In this document: piece by piece, positions 35,301-47,763 of the stretch
How positions within the stretch are numbered: the first letter of the stretch is position 1
Layout of the letters: each line of letters begins with the position of its first letter
Assembly: GCF_046630445.1 (NCBI RefSeq)
Contig: NC_092341.1
Coordinates: forward strand, 132,138,001 to 132,202,000
Direction: 5' to 3'
Source: Rutidosis leptorrhynchoides
Taxonomy: Eukaryota; Streptophyta; Magnoliopsida; Asterales; Asteraceae
Length of the DNA stretch: 64,000 bases
The notes under the pieces: generated by a model
What the model was told of the DNA's origin: nothing
The model's database searches: none
The model's input: only the letters and a program-made list of their open reading frames with translations
Translations under genes and position numbers: made by a program

Positions 35301-36521
35301 TTAGTTAGCTGTGGTGTCGAAATTGTGATTAACTTCGTTGTCAACTTCCATTGGATCATGTTTGTAATGTTTAACTCTGTGACCATTAACTTTAAATTCA
35401 ATCCCATTTGAATTTATTAACTCTATTGTTCCGTATGGGAAAACTCTTTTGACTATGAATGGTCCAGACCATCTTGATTTCAATTTTTCAGGAAATAGCT
35501 TGAATCGTGAATTGAAAAGAAGAACTCTGTATCCTTCTTTAAATTCTTTTGAACTTTTGATTCTTTTATCATGCCATTTCTTCGTTCTTTCTTTATAGAT
35601 TAACGAATTTTCGTATGCTTCATGTCTTAATTCTTCTAATTCATTTAATTGACTTAACCGTAGACGTCCGGCTTCATGTAAATCAAGATTACATGTCTTC
35701 AAAGCCCAAAATGCTTTGTGCACAATTTCTACTGGAAGGTGACATGCTTTTCCGTAAACGAGTTTAAAAGGTGTGGTTCCAATTGGAGTTTTGTAGGCTG
35801 TTCTAAAAGCCCAGAGTGCATCCTCCAATTTCATGGACCATTCCTTTGGATTTGATCCTACGGTTTTCTCTAGAATACGTTTTAAAGCTCGGTTGGTATT
35901 TTCAACTTGCCCACTTGTTTGTGGATGATAAGCGGTTGAGATTTTATGAGTTACTCTATATCTTTTGAGAACTTTCTCAAGTTGATTATTACAAAAATGA
36001 GTACCCCGATCACTTATTAAAGCTTTCGGTGTTCCGAACCTAGCAAAAAGACGTTTTAAGAAGTTGACTACAACTCATGCATCGTTAGTCGGGAGAGCTT
36101 GTGCTTCCGCCCATTTAGATACATAATCAATGGCAACGAGAATGTAGAGATTATTATGAGATTTTGGAAATGGACCCATAAAGTCAATACCCCAAATGTC
36201 AAATACTTCACATACTTGAATGACATTTTGTGGCATTTCATCACGTTGACTTATTTTTCCTGCCCTTTGACATGCATCACATGATTTGCAAAGAAGGTGT
36301 GCATCTTTGAAAATTGTAGGCCAATAGAATCCAGCATCATAGACTTTTCTTGCTGTGAGTTGAGGCCCATAATGCCCTCCTGTTGGTCCTGTGTGACAAT
36401 AGTTTAAGATTTGACTGGCTTCATCCCCGAATACACATCGTCGTATTATTCCATCGGGACAACTTTTAAACAAATGTGGATCTTCCCAGAAATAGTGCTT
36501 TATATCACTAAAGAATTTCTT
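35301..36521 (-). pseudogene. Athila-type integrase, one in-frame stop
   Basis: The zinc domain has [11 protein letters not shown] and CKSCDACQ. The core has WGIDFMGPF (first Asp) and [12 protein letters not shown] at 36075-36077 follows TNDA, where arginine is expected. The frame then continues untracked to an ORF from 35834 that opens [19 protein letters not shown] and includes the terminal [15 protein letters not shown] (GPF-type domain). The region between (36075-35834) encodes the second Asp and the Glu in the same frame. The TGA is a CGA-to-TGA change and is the main defect. It ends next to an AAGTGTGGGGA motif. Confidence 0.92.
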
Positions 36522-38305
36522 TCATTTTTGGTACGACAACCCTTTTTCAAGGAATCCACATACTAAATAGTTTGCATAGTCTACAAACCATGGAATTTCA
36601 TTATAATCTATCTTCAATAGATATTCATCAGGAAAGTTATCTTGTATGGCCGATTCATTTAGAACTTCTAATTCGGGATTTTTAAGACGAGAAAGATGAT
36701 CAGCTGCGAGATTTTCTGCTCCCTTTTTATCTCGGATTTCAATATCGAACTCTTGTAAGAGTAAGATCCAATGGATTAATCGTGGTTTGGCATCTTGTTT
36801 TGAAAATAAGTATCTAAGAGCAGAATGGTCAGTATAGACAACCGTTTTAGCTAGAACGAGATATGAACGAAATTTGTCAAAAGCAAAGACAATAGCAAGG
36901 AGTTCTTTTTCAGTAGTTTTGTAATTCGTTTGTGCTCCTTGTAATGTCTTACTAGCGTAATAAATAGGTTGAAATCGTTTTTCAATTCTTTCTCCTAAAA
37001 CGGCTCCCATTGCAAAATCACTTGCATCGCACATGAGTTCAAACGGTAGATTCCAATTTGGAGTTATCATGATCGGTGCATTAGTGAGTTTTTCTGTAAG
37101 AATATTAAAAGATTTGATGCATTCATCTGAAAAGATGAATGTAGCATCCTTTTCTAGGAGTTTATTCATAGGAGTGACAATTTTAGAAAAATCTTTTATG
37201 AAACGTCGGTAAAAACAGGCATGCCCTAGAAAACTCCTAACTCCTCTAACATTAGTGGGATGTGGAAGTTTAGCAATTACATCTACTTTAGCTATATCCA
37301 CTTCAATTCCTTCCTTTGAAATTTTATGACCAAGAACGATACCTTCTCTAACCATGAAATGACATTTCTCCCAATTAAGTACTAGATTTGATTGTTCGCA
37401 TCTAATAAGCATTCGTTCAAGATTAAGTATACATGTTTCAAAAGTATCACCGAAGACTGAAAAGTCATCCATGAAAACTTTCATGCATTCTTCTATCATG
37501 TCATGCACCTTTGAGAGGTTGCAGGGGCGTTGCAAAGTCCAAATGGCATGTGTTTGTAAGCAAAAGTACCATAAGGGCACGTGAATGTGGTTTTCTCGTG
37601 GTCCTCAGGTGCTATTGGAATTTGAAAATATCCCAAAAAACCGTCAAGAAAAAAATAGTAACTATTCCCGGCTAACCTTTCCAACATTTGATCAATGAAA
37701 GGTAAGGGAAAGTGATCTTTTCTGGTGGCGTCATTTAATTTTCTATAATCAATACAATCACGCCATCCTGTTACAGTCCTAGTAGGAATAAGCTCATTTT
37801 TTTCATTTGTGATGACAGTATTGCCACCCTTCTTAGGTACACATTGAACAGGGCTTACCCATGGACTATCAGAGATTGGATAAATTAATCCTACATCAAG
37901 CAGTTTAATAATTTCTTTCTTAACAACATCTTGCATATTAGGATTTAGTCTTCGTTGGCGTTGCACATATGTTTTATGACCTTCTTCCATAAGGATTTTA
38001 TGTGTGTAATACGAAGGACTTATGCCTTTAATGTCATGAATCTTCCATGCAATAGCTGGTTTATGAGCTTTTAGCACATAAATGAGTTGAGATTTTTCAT
38101 TTTCAGTAAGAGAAGATGATATTATTACAGGTAATTCAGATTCACCATGTAAATAAGCATATTCCAAATGGTTTGGAAGTGGCTTTAACTCTAATGTCGG
38201 TGGTTCTTCTATCGATGATTTATATCGATATCTGTCTTCTTCTTTTAGCATTTGAATTTCTTCTGTTGTTGGTTCGTATCCATTAACCATGAGTGCGGCA
38301 AACAT
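36522..38305 (-). pseudogene. Athila-type reverse transcriptase and RNase H
   Basis: The N-terminal half (38305-37496) contains WVSPVQCVPKKGG, WRDCIDYRKLNDATRKDHFP and [11 protein letters not shown]. Around 37510-37520 a small deletion between repeats of TGCATGA shifts the frame just before [18 protein letters not shown], which carries the catalytic FMDD box (near 37463-37477). RNase H follows ([39 protein letters not shown]), then [12 protein letters not shown] at 36522-36524 (SYQK then stop) separates it from the integrase in the same frame. Catalytic residues are present. Confidence 0.93.
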
Positions 38306-38350
38306 TCCAGCTTCATTAATTGGTTTAGTTCCTTCTCCTAAATAACATTT

Positions 38351-39481
38351 TCATGTTTCTTGTAATTCTGGAAATTCTTCTAACAATTCTGCATGTGAAT
38401 CTATAGTTTGAATATAATAACATGTATCATCTGTAGATTGCAGTTGTTGCATGGCTCTATCTACAGAAAAGGTAACACTCTCGTCCTCTATACTTAAGGT
38501 CAGTTTCTTACCGAACACGTCTATTATTGCTTTAGCCGTGTTTAAGAATGGTTTTCCTAATATGAGAGGAACTCGAGAATCTTCTTCCATGTCCAGAATA
38601 ACAAAGTCTACTGAAAATACTAAAGTACCAACTTTAACTAGCATGTTCTCCATTATCCCTCTAGGATATTTTACTGATCGATCGGCTAGTTGTATGCTTA
38701 TTCGTGTTGGTTTCAATTCTCTAAGGTCTAGTTTAGCATATAGTGAATACGGCATTAAATTTATACTAGCACCTAAATCTGCCAATGCTTCTATTGAACT
38801 AAGACTACCTAGAAAACATGGAATTGTGAAACTTTCTGGATCTGATAATTTTTCTGGTATCTTATTCAATAGCATTGCAGAACAATTAGCATTCATAGTA
38901 ACAGCCGAGAGTTCTTCCATTTTCTTTCTATTTGTGATTAGATCTTTCAGAAATTTAGCATATCTTGGCATTCCTGAAATTACATCAATGAAAGGAAGAT
39001 TTATATTTATTTGTTTAAACATATCCAAGAATTTGGATTGCTCAGCTTCAAGTCTTTCTTTTCTCATTTTACTCTGGTAAGGAAGTGGTGGTTGGTATGG
39101 TTTAATATAAGGTTTAGCCTTAACTGTGTTATCTTCATTAACCTTTACAACTACCGGTTCTGTTTCTTTTTCTTGCTCAAATTGTGTTCCTTGTGTAGTA
39201 GGAGTAGAATCACCAGAAATTACGGGTATTTCAGGTGGTTTAAGTGTAATACCACTTCTCGTGGTAATGGCTTTAGCTGATTCATTCCGGGGGTTAGCAT
39301 TTGTATCGCTAGGTAGACTTCCCGGTTTTCTTTCACCTATCAACCTTGCTAGGTTGCTTACTTCTTGTTCCAGATTTTGAATAGAAGCTTGTTGATTTCT
39401 AAATGCTTGAGCATTTTGTTCATTGATTTGTTTCTGAGATGTGAAAAACTGCGTTTGAGATTCAACTAGCTTCGACATCAT
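38351..39481 (-). pseudogene. Athila-type gag C-terminal region and protease
   Basis: It begins MMSKLVESQTQFFTSQKQ, a glutamine-rich coiled-coil-like segment of Athila Gag, then ITTRSGITLKPPE. The retropepsin segment has ALADLGASINLMPYSLY (active-site D-L-G-A), ISIQLADRSVKYPRGI and RVPLILGKPFLNTA. A TGA at 38351-38353 (after LQET) breaks the otherwise continuous frame into RT and again replaces an arginine codon. Between 39482 and 39728 the same protein continues but with stops (for example in YNN-stop-QGPSN). Confidence 0.9.
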
Positions 39482-39728
39482 GTCTTCTAAATTTGGCTTT
39501 TTATCATCTGTTTGTGGTGGTTTATTTTGAAAAATAGGTCTTTACTGATTGTAAGTATTGTTAGATACTTGTTGATTGCTAGGACCTTGTTAGTTGTTGT
39601 ATGGAACATTTCGGTTATAATTCTGATTTTGATTGTAGATTGGTCTTGGCGGTTGATAATTATTCTGATAATTATTTCTAGGCCTTTGGTTAATGTATGA
39701 AACATTCTCTCTTTGTTCCATTGTTTGT

Positions 39729-40886
39729 TCAATACTGAGACAATCTTTTTTTCAAATGTGGTCCTCCACACTGCTCACAACTAATTCTTATTGAGTGAAT
39801 ATCCTTAGTCATTTTTTCCATTCGTCTCTCGACAGCATCTATCTTTGCGGTAATGGAATCAAAGTCATGGCTAGAATTGGCTCTAGCTGCTTTAGATGAT
39901 CTAACGATATATTTTTCTTGGTGCCACTCATGTGAGTGGGAAGCAGTGTTATCAATAATTTTATAACCTTCAGTTGTGGTTTTCTTCATAATGGAACCAC
40001 CAGCTGCTATATCGATGTCTTTTCTTGTAGTGATGTCGCATCCTTGGTAGAATATTTGTACTATTTGATAAGTGTCTAAACCATGTTGCGGACATCCTCT
40101 CAACAACTTTCCAAATCTTGTCCATGCTTCATATAGAGTTTCATTTGGCTTTTGCATGAACGTAACAATTTCTCCTTGAAGTCTCACGGCTTTAGATGCC
40201 GAAAAGAATTGTTTAAGAAAATTTTCAACTAAAACATCCCATGTATCAATAGCCCCTTCAGGTAACGATTCTAACCAATCTTTCGCTTCTCTTTTTAAAG
40301 TCCAGGGAAATAACATGAGATAGATCTGTTCATCCTCCACTTCTCTTATTTTGAATAGAGTACAGATCCTATTAAAGGTACGCAGATGTTCGTTTGGATC
40401 TTCCTTCGGCGCACCACTAAATTGGCATTGATTAGTTACCATGTGTAGGATTTGTTCTTTGATTTCATAATCTGGTGCATTAATGTCTGGTTGAGTAATT
40501 GCATAACCTTGGCCAGTGCGTTTAGCTCTCATTCGGTCTTCCATACTTAGAGGTTCCAGATTTTTCATGATTGAATTTGTTGAATCTAAATCACTAGAGG
40601 ATTCTGACTAAATAGTTTCTTCCTCGATAATCTCTGGATGAGTGATTTGTGGTTTAGGAGGAATGATTAGTGGTTCCGGATCTCTGAATTGTCCCTGAAT
40701 ATCCTCCGGATTCTCAATTGTGAGGTCGGGTTCAAAAAATGGATTATCAGAAATTTGAATTGGAGTACTTGTTTGACTAGATGACGATTCTAAAGAAAAA
40801 TCAACGGCGACAATGTTGGCTAGATGTCTTGATCGAGTTACAGGTGGTGAACGTATAAAAGGTGGTGAACGTTTTGCTCGGTGCAT
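39729..40886 (-). pseudogene. Athila-type gag
   Basis: The frame opens MHRAKRSPPFIRSPPVTRSR. A single TAG (40608-40610) lies after EEETI, and the frame continues into MKNLEPLSMEDRMRAKRTGQ. The capsid-like domain contains LRTFNRICTLFKI, LMLFPWTLKREAKDWLESLP, NFLKQFFSASKAVRLQGEI and WTRFGKLLRGCPQHG, all typical of the plant retrotransposon gag domain. The zinc knuckle starts CEQCGGPH but is destroyed by a frame change near 39740. Gag is nearly complete apart from these two lesions. Confidence 0.93.
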
Positions 40887-42584
40887 TCACTGAATATCCT
40901 ATTAGTTATAAAAATAAAAATTATATAAGTTATCAAATTAATAGACTTTTCTGATTTTGCCCACGTTTCGAATAGCCAATAGATGCAGCAGGTAGCCAGG
41001 ACCCTTTAAATCGGAAGCCCACAACTTGCCACTAACAAATCCAACTATTACTACGAACCAGAAAATTTTGGATGTCTATTAATTTAACTGCTTAAAATAA
41101 TTTTTTTGTTTCGAAATTTTAGAGAAGAAATAGAAAATTCTATGTCCTAAAAACTAGAGCGTCGATAATAAGAAAGAAAAAGAGTGCGTCGAAAAAAGTC
41201 GAAAAATAAAAGGTCGAAAAAAATAAGCGTCGAAAAACAAATGTCGAAAAACAAACAGTCGAAAAATAAAAATAAGAAAATAAAGCGTCGAAACTTAGAA
41301 TTCTAAAAACTAAATATTAAAACTTGTGTCTAAAGGTATTAAAGCTTAAAGGAATTCTATATCCAAAACGGCAATAACTTAAAAAGGTACTAAAACTTTA
41401 AATGGTGTCGCAAAATTCTAAAGCACCTAAATCTTAGTCTAAAGAAAAAGCACTTAAAGGATTTTACGGCAAGTCTAAAAATCTAGAAATATAAAATAAC
41501 TACGGCAAAATACTAAGTTACGAACTAATTACGAACGGAAAATTACGCTTTAACAATTAAAAATATACAAAATATAAAAATAGGCTTAATGTTATAAAAA
41601 TACAATTTTTTTATAAAAATATTATTTTTATATTATTTATTTTATAAAAATATTAACTTTATAAAGTATTATAACTAATTAAAACTTAAAAAATACAACA
41701 TTAATTAAAAACTAAACTTAAAAACTAATTATTAATTAAAAACCCTAATTACTAATTAATTAATAATAATAATAATAACCGTAACCCTAATTGTTCAGCT
41801 AATGTACCAGGCCTGTCAAATCACTCCATGCGATCGCATGGAGTGCTAGTTAAAATTTCATGCGGTCGCATGAATTAGGAAACCGGGCCAGATTGTTTGG
41901 GCTGCTACAGTGTAGCCCGTTTACAGTTTATTTTTATTTTTGATTTTTAATATTCTGTTTTATATTTATATAAAGTATTTATATAAAATAAATAAAAACT
42001 TATATTTTTACAAACTAAAATAGAAATAGAAATATTTTATAATTTTATATATTTTAAACAAATTCTTAAAAATATATATATATATTTTTTCTTTTTTTTC
42101 TGATTTTTAATTTATAAAAATATTATTATTATTATTGTAATAAAGTATTAATTTTTCTTAAATTTATAAAACTAATTAACACTTAAAATTTAAAATACAA
42201 ATTTAAATAATAAAACTAAAACTAAAACCTAATTAAATAACTAAAACCTAATTACAAATAATTAATAATAATAATTAATTTAAACCAAAACCCTAATCCG
42301 TACGTACCAGGTTCAGAACCTGTCAGACGGTCTCATGCGATCGTATGAGTTATGGCTTTGAATCCATGTGGTCGCATGAGGTGCAGATTCAGATTAAGTG
42401 CAGGCGAAAATAATACAGGTTTAGCGTATTTGTTTTTTTTTTTACTTTTTACTTTGTTTTTAATTTTTACCTTTTTACTAAATTTAAAATAAGTAATTAA
42501 AATACACTTATATTTTTAAAATTAAAAAAAATACGTTATACTTTATGAAATATATTTTTCTTTTTATACTCTTAAATAGATATA

Positions 42585-42615
<31 letters not shown>

Positions 42616-42730
42616 TATTTTTATATTTTTATATTTGAAACTTAAAACTTATATAAATATATTTTTACAAAAAATAACTTAAAAACTAATTTTTTTTAAT
42701 AGCGTTTCGCTTTCGGCGTTGATGAATTTC
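40887..42730 (-). other. Athila-type 5' leader with palindrome pairs
   Basis: About 1.85 kb and non-coding. Two pairs of hairpins lie here: a perfect 24-bp palindrome at 41822-41845 with TTCATGCGGTCGCATGAA (41857-41874), and CTCATGCGATCGTATGAG (42332-42349) with a weaker one at 42365-42378. A stretch at 41155-41300 repeats GTCGAAAAA units (GCGTCGAAAAAC, AAGTCGAAAAAT) about eight times. Confidence 0.7.
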
Positions 42731-42746
42731 CCTGGCAGCGGTGCCA
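42731..42746 (-). promoter_or_regulatory. Primer-binding site of the Athila-type element (tRNA-Asp type)
   Basis: The minus strand reads TGGCACCGCTGCCAGG, close to the tRNA-Asp complement TGGCGCCGTTGCCGG used by Athila elements. It is separated from the LTR by AGTATTTT. Three mismatches suggest drift. Confidence 0.8.
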
Positions 42747-42754
42747 AAAATACT

Positions 42755-44680
42755 TGATGTGCGTAGAGGTGTATACGAAATAGTTATATTTTTGCTACAA
42801 AATACTATTAAATACGATACAATTTTACACAAGTTATTTATTTATTTATAGAGTGGATATACCTAAACCTTGCTACAACACTTATAGGTAGTGTACCTAA
42901 TCGTACAGTAGTGTAGTTTTTAGTAAGTCCGGTTCGTCCACAGGGAACTAGCCAAGTTTAACGCTATATTTTTAAACTATATATGTATATATATATATAT
43001 ATATAAGTAGTATTATTATTATAAAAGGGGGTTTTACCGTTTAATGACCGGTTTGTCGATTTTAAAACTTTAGTCGCGGTAAAACCTAATGTAAAATATT
43101 AAAAATAAATATAACTTAATTTAAAGCTTAAAGTAAATGACAATAATTAAAGTGCGATAAATTAAAGTGCGATAAATTAAATGACGGTAAATAAAATTGC
43201 GATAATTAAAAAGTACGATAATTAAATGTGCGATAAATAAAATGACAGTAAATAAAAGTGCGATGAGATATAAAATAAAGGAATTATGCTTATTTAAACT
43301 TCCGTAATCATGATGTTCGATGTGTTGATTTTAGTTTATTACCATGGGTTAATTGTCCTTTGTCCTGGATTATTCGATATGTCCATACGGTTTTGTCCAT
43401 AATAGTCTGTCAGTCATAAATATAAAGTACGAGAGTCTTCGTTAAATTATCCTTATACCCGAAGTCAAATATTCCAACTAGTTGGGGATTCGAACTGTAA
43501 CAAGGTCTTAATACTTTGTTTAATGAATACACCAGGTTATCGACTGCGTGTAATCCAAGGTTTTATTACTTTGTTAACAATTACACTAATTACCCTTGTA
43601 TGTAATTCACCCCTGTTTCAACAAGTCTATTGATTATTAATCCATCCCCGTGTCCGGTCAAATGAATAATTATTGGTATTTATAAATATCCCGCCCACCG
43701 TACCCAGTCAAGCGTATGTGGTTATATATAAATACGTCAAATTATAAGTCTATATATTAAATTAACGAGGTATCATTTAGTTAATATAATGTTCATTAAT
43801 AGCCCATAGTCTAATTTCCACATGTGTCGTTCTTTTATCCAAATCCCAATTATGGTCCAAAGCCCAATTACCCCATCTTTAATATTTTAGCCCAACATCA
43901 CGATTAATTCAATTTAAATAAGCATAATAATAACTTAGCTACGAGACATTAATTTAAAAAGGTTGAACATAACTTACAATGATTAATAATAGCGTAGCGT
44001 TACACGGACAGAATTTTAACTTACACACTTACAACATTCGCTAACATACCCTTATTATTATTAATCTTAAATTAAAATTAAAATTATAAATTATATATAT
44101 ATTTATATATCGTGAGAGATAGAAAGGATAGAAAAAGATGTGTGAATTTCGGCCAAAACACGCGAACTTTATAGGACCTGACCTCACTGTTGCTGCCATG
44201 CGATTGCATGGCCCCCTGGGACAGCTCGCATTTTCTTGTTTTCTTGTTGCCGACGGTTTTAATATATAATATAATATATATATATAATTTTAAGAATTAA
44301 TTATATATTGTATTATATTCATGTGCATAGTTGACTTGTAATTTTTAGTCCGTTGCGTCGAGCGTTGAGAGTTGACTCTGGTCCCGGTTCTGAATTTTCG
44401 AACGTCCTTTCGTACTATTTAATATCTTGTACTTTGCGTTTTGTGGCTCGTACTCTTGTAATTTTTAGATGTTTCTCATCAATAAATTGAACCACTTTGA
44501 TTGTACTTTGTACTTTTGAGCTTTTTGGTCGTTTGCGTCTTCAATTCGTCGAATCTGTCTTTTGTCTTCACCTTTTATTATTTAAACGAATATCACTTGT
44601 AAATAGAACAATTGCAACTAAAAGCTTGTCTTTCTTGAGAGATAATGCTATGAAATATATGTTCGTTTTTAGCATTATCA
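42755..44680 (-). repeat. 5' LTR of the Athila-type element (1926 bp)
   Basis: It matches 16370-18443. It carries short versions of both (TA)n tracts and only one CATGCG palindrome (44195-44212), where the 3' LTR has two. Its outer end is next to the TATTC duplication. Confidence 0.95.
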
Positions 44681-46937
44681 TATTCTCAGTCCCAAAAATA
44701 TATATTGCGAAAGTATTTAAAAAGGGAGTAATGAAACTCACGATACTGTATTTCGTAGTAAAAATACATATGTCGTCATTGAACAAGTGTAGGGTTGGCC
44801 TCAGATTCACGAACCTATATCATTTGTATTTATATTAAAACATATATTCGTAATCGAACAAATTTATATATATTTAGTAATGTATTAAAATTAATATTCT
44901 TATATATAATTTTTATTAGTATTTATAATATCTTATAATACTTATTTGATATATAATTTAATTAACGTTATATTCATATAAATAGTATTATATTAGTTAA
45001 AACATAATATTAAGTAATATTAGTATACTTATGTAATAAATACATTTTTGTATAAATTTCTTTTGTATACAAAATAATAGTTATAATAATAATAATAATA
45101 TTAGAATAAGGATAATAATAAAAATTGTAATATTAATAGCCATAATGATAGTAATAATTTTTAAAGATAATAATGATAAGATAAAAATGATAGTTTTCAT
45201 GAAAAATAATAATTTTGATAATTTTTAATTATAAAGATACTTTACTTTAATAATGTAATGATAATAATAATAACAGTGTTAATAATAATAAGTTTTATCA
45301 TAAACTTCGTGTTTAACTTGTAGACTTAAAACTATAGTTTATGTAATTTTACCATAACAACTTTTATTATTAACTTCATAATACAGTTGTTATTAACATG
45401 TTAGTAATCATAATAATTGATAATAACAATAATAATACAAAACTAATAATGATATTAATAATAATGTTGATATTGTTAATAATTTTACTTATGTTAATAA
45501 TAACAATAATTATAATTATAATAATACTAATAATACACATTTTAGTAATAATAATAATGATAATAATTATAATTTTAGTAATAATAACAATAATAATAAT
45601 AAGAATAATTTTGATAATGAAATCTACCTTCCAAAGCTTTTCTGAATTTTTTTTTCCCCGAACAGGGTTTGAACCCGAGACCTCTCGCTCACCTGAAAAC
45701 ACACTTAACCATTCCCTCTGTCTTGTTTATCTGATTCATTATGCAACCCAAAATACTTAACTAGTTCATGTTTCAACTCACTTCATCTTCTTCACCAAAA
45801 TCCAAACGATTAAACAACTTCATTCTTAATAGTCAATCATCAAAATGGTTTTAGGACTTTTAAACAAACATGCAACAAAAAATAAAAGTGTTATTGTAAT
45901 TAAGAAAATTGAAAAAAAACTGAAAAAAAAACTTACTGCTTGCACGTAACTCTTAAAAAAAAATTAATGTTTTCAATTTTGAGTTCATTTTGGACAATCT
46001 TTATAACATGAAATATGTTTCAAATCATTTCTAAAAACTTTGTAAATCATCAATTTCAACAGAAACATTAATTAGAACTCGAATTTGATTATAGAACAAT
46101 AGTTGCCTTTTGAAAATTGAAACTTTGACTCGCAAATTCGAATTCGTTATTAAGAATTGAAACTTGAGATTTTACAGGAAGTTTAAGTAAATAATTCCTA
46201 ACAACTCTGCATTTTTAGTTTTTGAAATTTGTTTCGAATTCAAGTTAGTGTATATAACTGTCAAGAACTCATGAACTCAAAAATTGATTTTGAGATTAAG
46301 AATTTTATAGGTTATGATTACAACATGAATTGTGTTGCAATTCATTCCTATAATCCATATGGATCATCAAATTAATTGGAAACATCAACACAAACTTGAT
46401 TTGATTCAAGAACACTTAGTTGACTTTTAAAATCCAAAACTTTGACTCTCAAATTAGAGATTAATAGAAAGAATTGAGGATTGAAAACTTACAGATAGTT
46501 TAGATAGACGATTCCTAACAAAACTGTATTATTACATTTTGAAAATTCATTCAAAATCAAAATATGGTTAAAAAGGTGAATAACAGAGGATACGAGCTTA
46601 TTTTCTAAGTTTTTGGTTTGAATTTTGGATAATAGCAGAGATTGGTAATGTGTAATTGATATTGTTGTTGGCTGTTGGATTATTGTATTAGAATTACAGA
46701 GATTATCGATGGTTTTATTCCGAAAGTCGTCGACAGACAGAATCAAGTAGGAGAAGAAATAAATAAAAAAATAAAAAGAAGATAACGATCTTCACTGATT
46801 TTGGTTGTATTAGAATCTTGATTTAGACTGGTAACAAATTAGAGACAGAAAACAAAATTTGAAAAAGCTAGATTGTGAAATCAAACAGAAATCGTACGAG
46901 TTCCTATTTTTTTATATAATTAAATTAATATTAATAT

Positions 46938-46942
<5 letters not shown>

Positions 46943-47015
<73 letters not shown>
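46943..47015. repeat. (AAT)n/(ATT)n microsatellite, self-complementary
   Basis: About 12 AAT units are followed directly by about 12 ATT units, so the tract is a near-perfect palindrome. The other LTR copy (7910-7980) has a shorter, more irregular version. Confidence 0.9.
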
Positions 47016-47016
<1 letters not shown>

Positions 47017-47388
47017 ATAAATAATAATGATACTAAAATCATAAAATTGATAACAATAATATTATTAATGATAATATTAATAAATTGTATTATTTTCTAA
47101 TAATAATAATAATGATAATGATAACAATAATATCAATAATAATAATATAACAAATCAAATGTATCAATTTCATATTTATGCGTTATATAAAAAAATGTTA
47201 AAAATAATGATTTTAATATTAATATTATTAATATAACAACTATACTTAAACTTGTAATTACATTTATTAATTATATAATATTTAATATTTATATCATATA
47301 TTATATGAATACATCTATTGAATATTGAATATTTATATATTTTATAAATGTTACCATATAATAATTATTAATAGAAATCATATATAAA

Positions 47389-47394
<6 letters not shown>

Positions 47395-47452
<58 letters not shown>
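47395..47452. repeat. (TA)n microsatellite in element A 5' LTR
   Basis: About 29 TA units, the counterpart of 11381-11471. Confidence 0.95.
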
Positions 47453-47456
<4 letters not shown>

Positions 47457-47763
47457 TTTTAATAGTAACTTAATTATTCTAATTATTATTTTGCATTTTT
47501 AATTCCAATTGATTAAGTGTACTTTATTAATTTTAAATATTATCTGTACACTTATATTTATATTTATATATTTATATATAAATATATTTACATATTTATT
47601 TACACACAATTGTTCGTGAATCGTCGGGAATAGTCAAAGGTTAACTGGATATATGAACATAGTTCCAAAATTTTCGAGACTCAACATTACAGACTTTGCT
47701 TATCGTGTCGAAATCATATAAAGATTAAGTTTAAATTTGGTTGAAAATTTCCGGGTCGTCACA

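Larger units (their letters stand above)
16370..44680 (-). mobile_element. Athila-type Ty3/gypsy retrotransposon, minus strand, containing a nested Copia
   Basis: LTRs 42755-44680 (5') and 16370-18443 (3') both begin TGAT and end ATCA. The 5-bp duplication TATTC is at 16365-16369 and 44681-44685. The order on the minus strand is tRNA-Asp-type primer site, gag, protease, RT/RNase H, integrase, zinc-knuckle ORF, Copia insertion, env-position ORF, non-coding tail, 3' LTR. Without the Copia element it is about 17.4 kb, long for any LTR element because of a 1.9-kb leader and long spacers. A handful of stops and two frame changes make it defective. Confidence 0.95.
1086..47763 (-). mobile_element. 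Element A: non-autonomous gypsy-like LTR retrotransposon with long LTRs, heavily nested
   Basis: Reading the minus strand, the 5' LTR runs from 47763 to 15594 and is interrupted by the Athila element. A tRNA-Met primer site and a 3.8-kb internal region (15593-11774) follow, then the 3' LTR from 11773 leftwards to 1086, where element F cuts it. With insertions removed the 5' LTR is about 3.85 kb. No protease, RT or integrase is recognisable, only one gag-like ORF, so the element must have been moved by proteins of another element. A relative (element B) lies at 54902-64000 in the opposite orientation. The left target duplication is lost; the right one would be AATTA (47764-47768). Confidence 0.8.
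15594..47763 (-). repeat. 5' LTR of element A, split by the Athila element
   Basis: LTR sequence is 15594-16369 and 44681-47763. It reads TGTGACGACCCGG at 47763 on the minus strand and ends in CA at 15595-15594. The Athila insertion split it at TATTC. The undivided version of the junction is preserved in the other LTR at about 1490-1520, which confirms the reconstruction. Confidence 0.9.
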
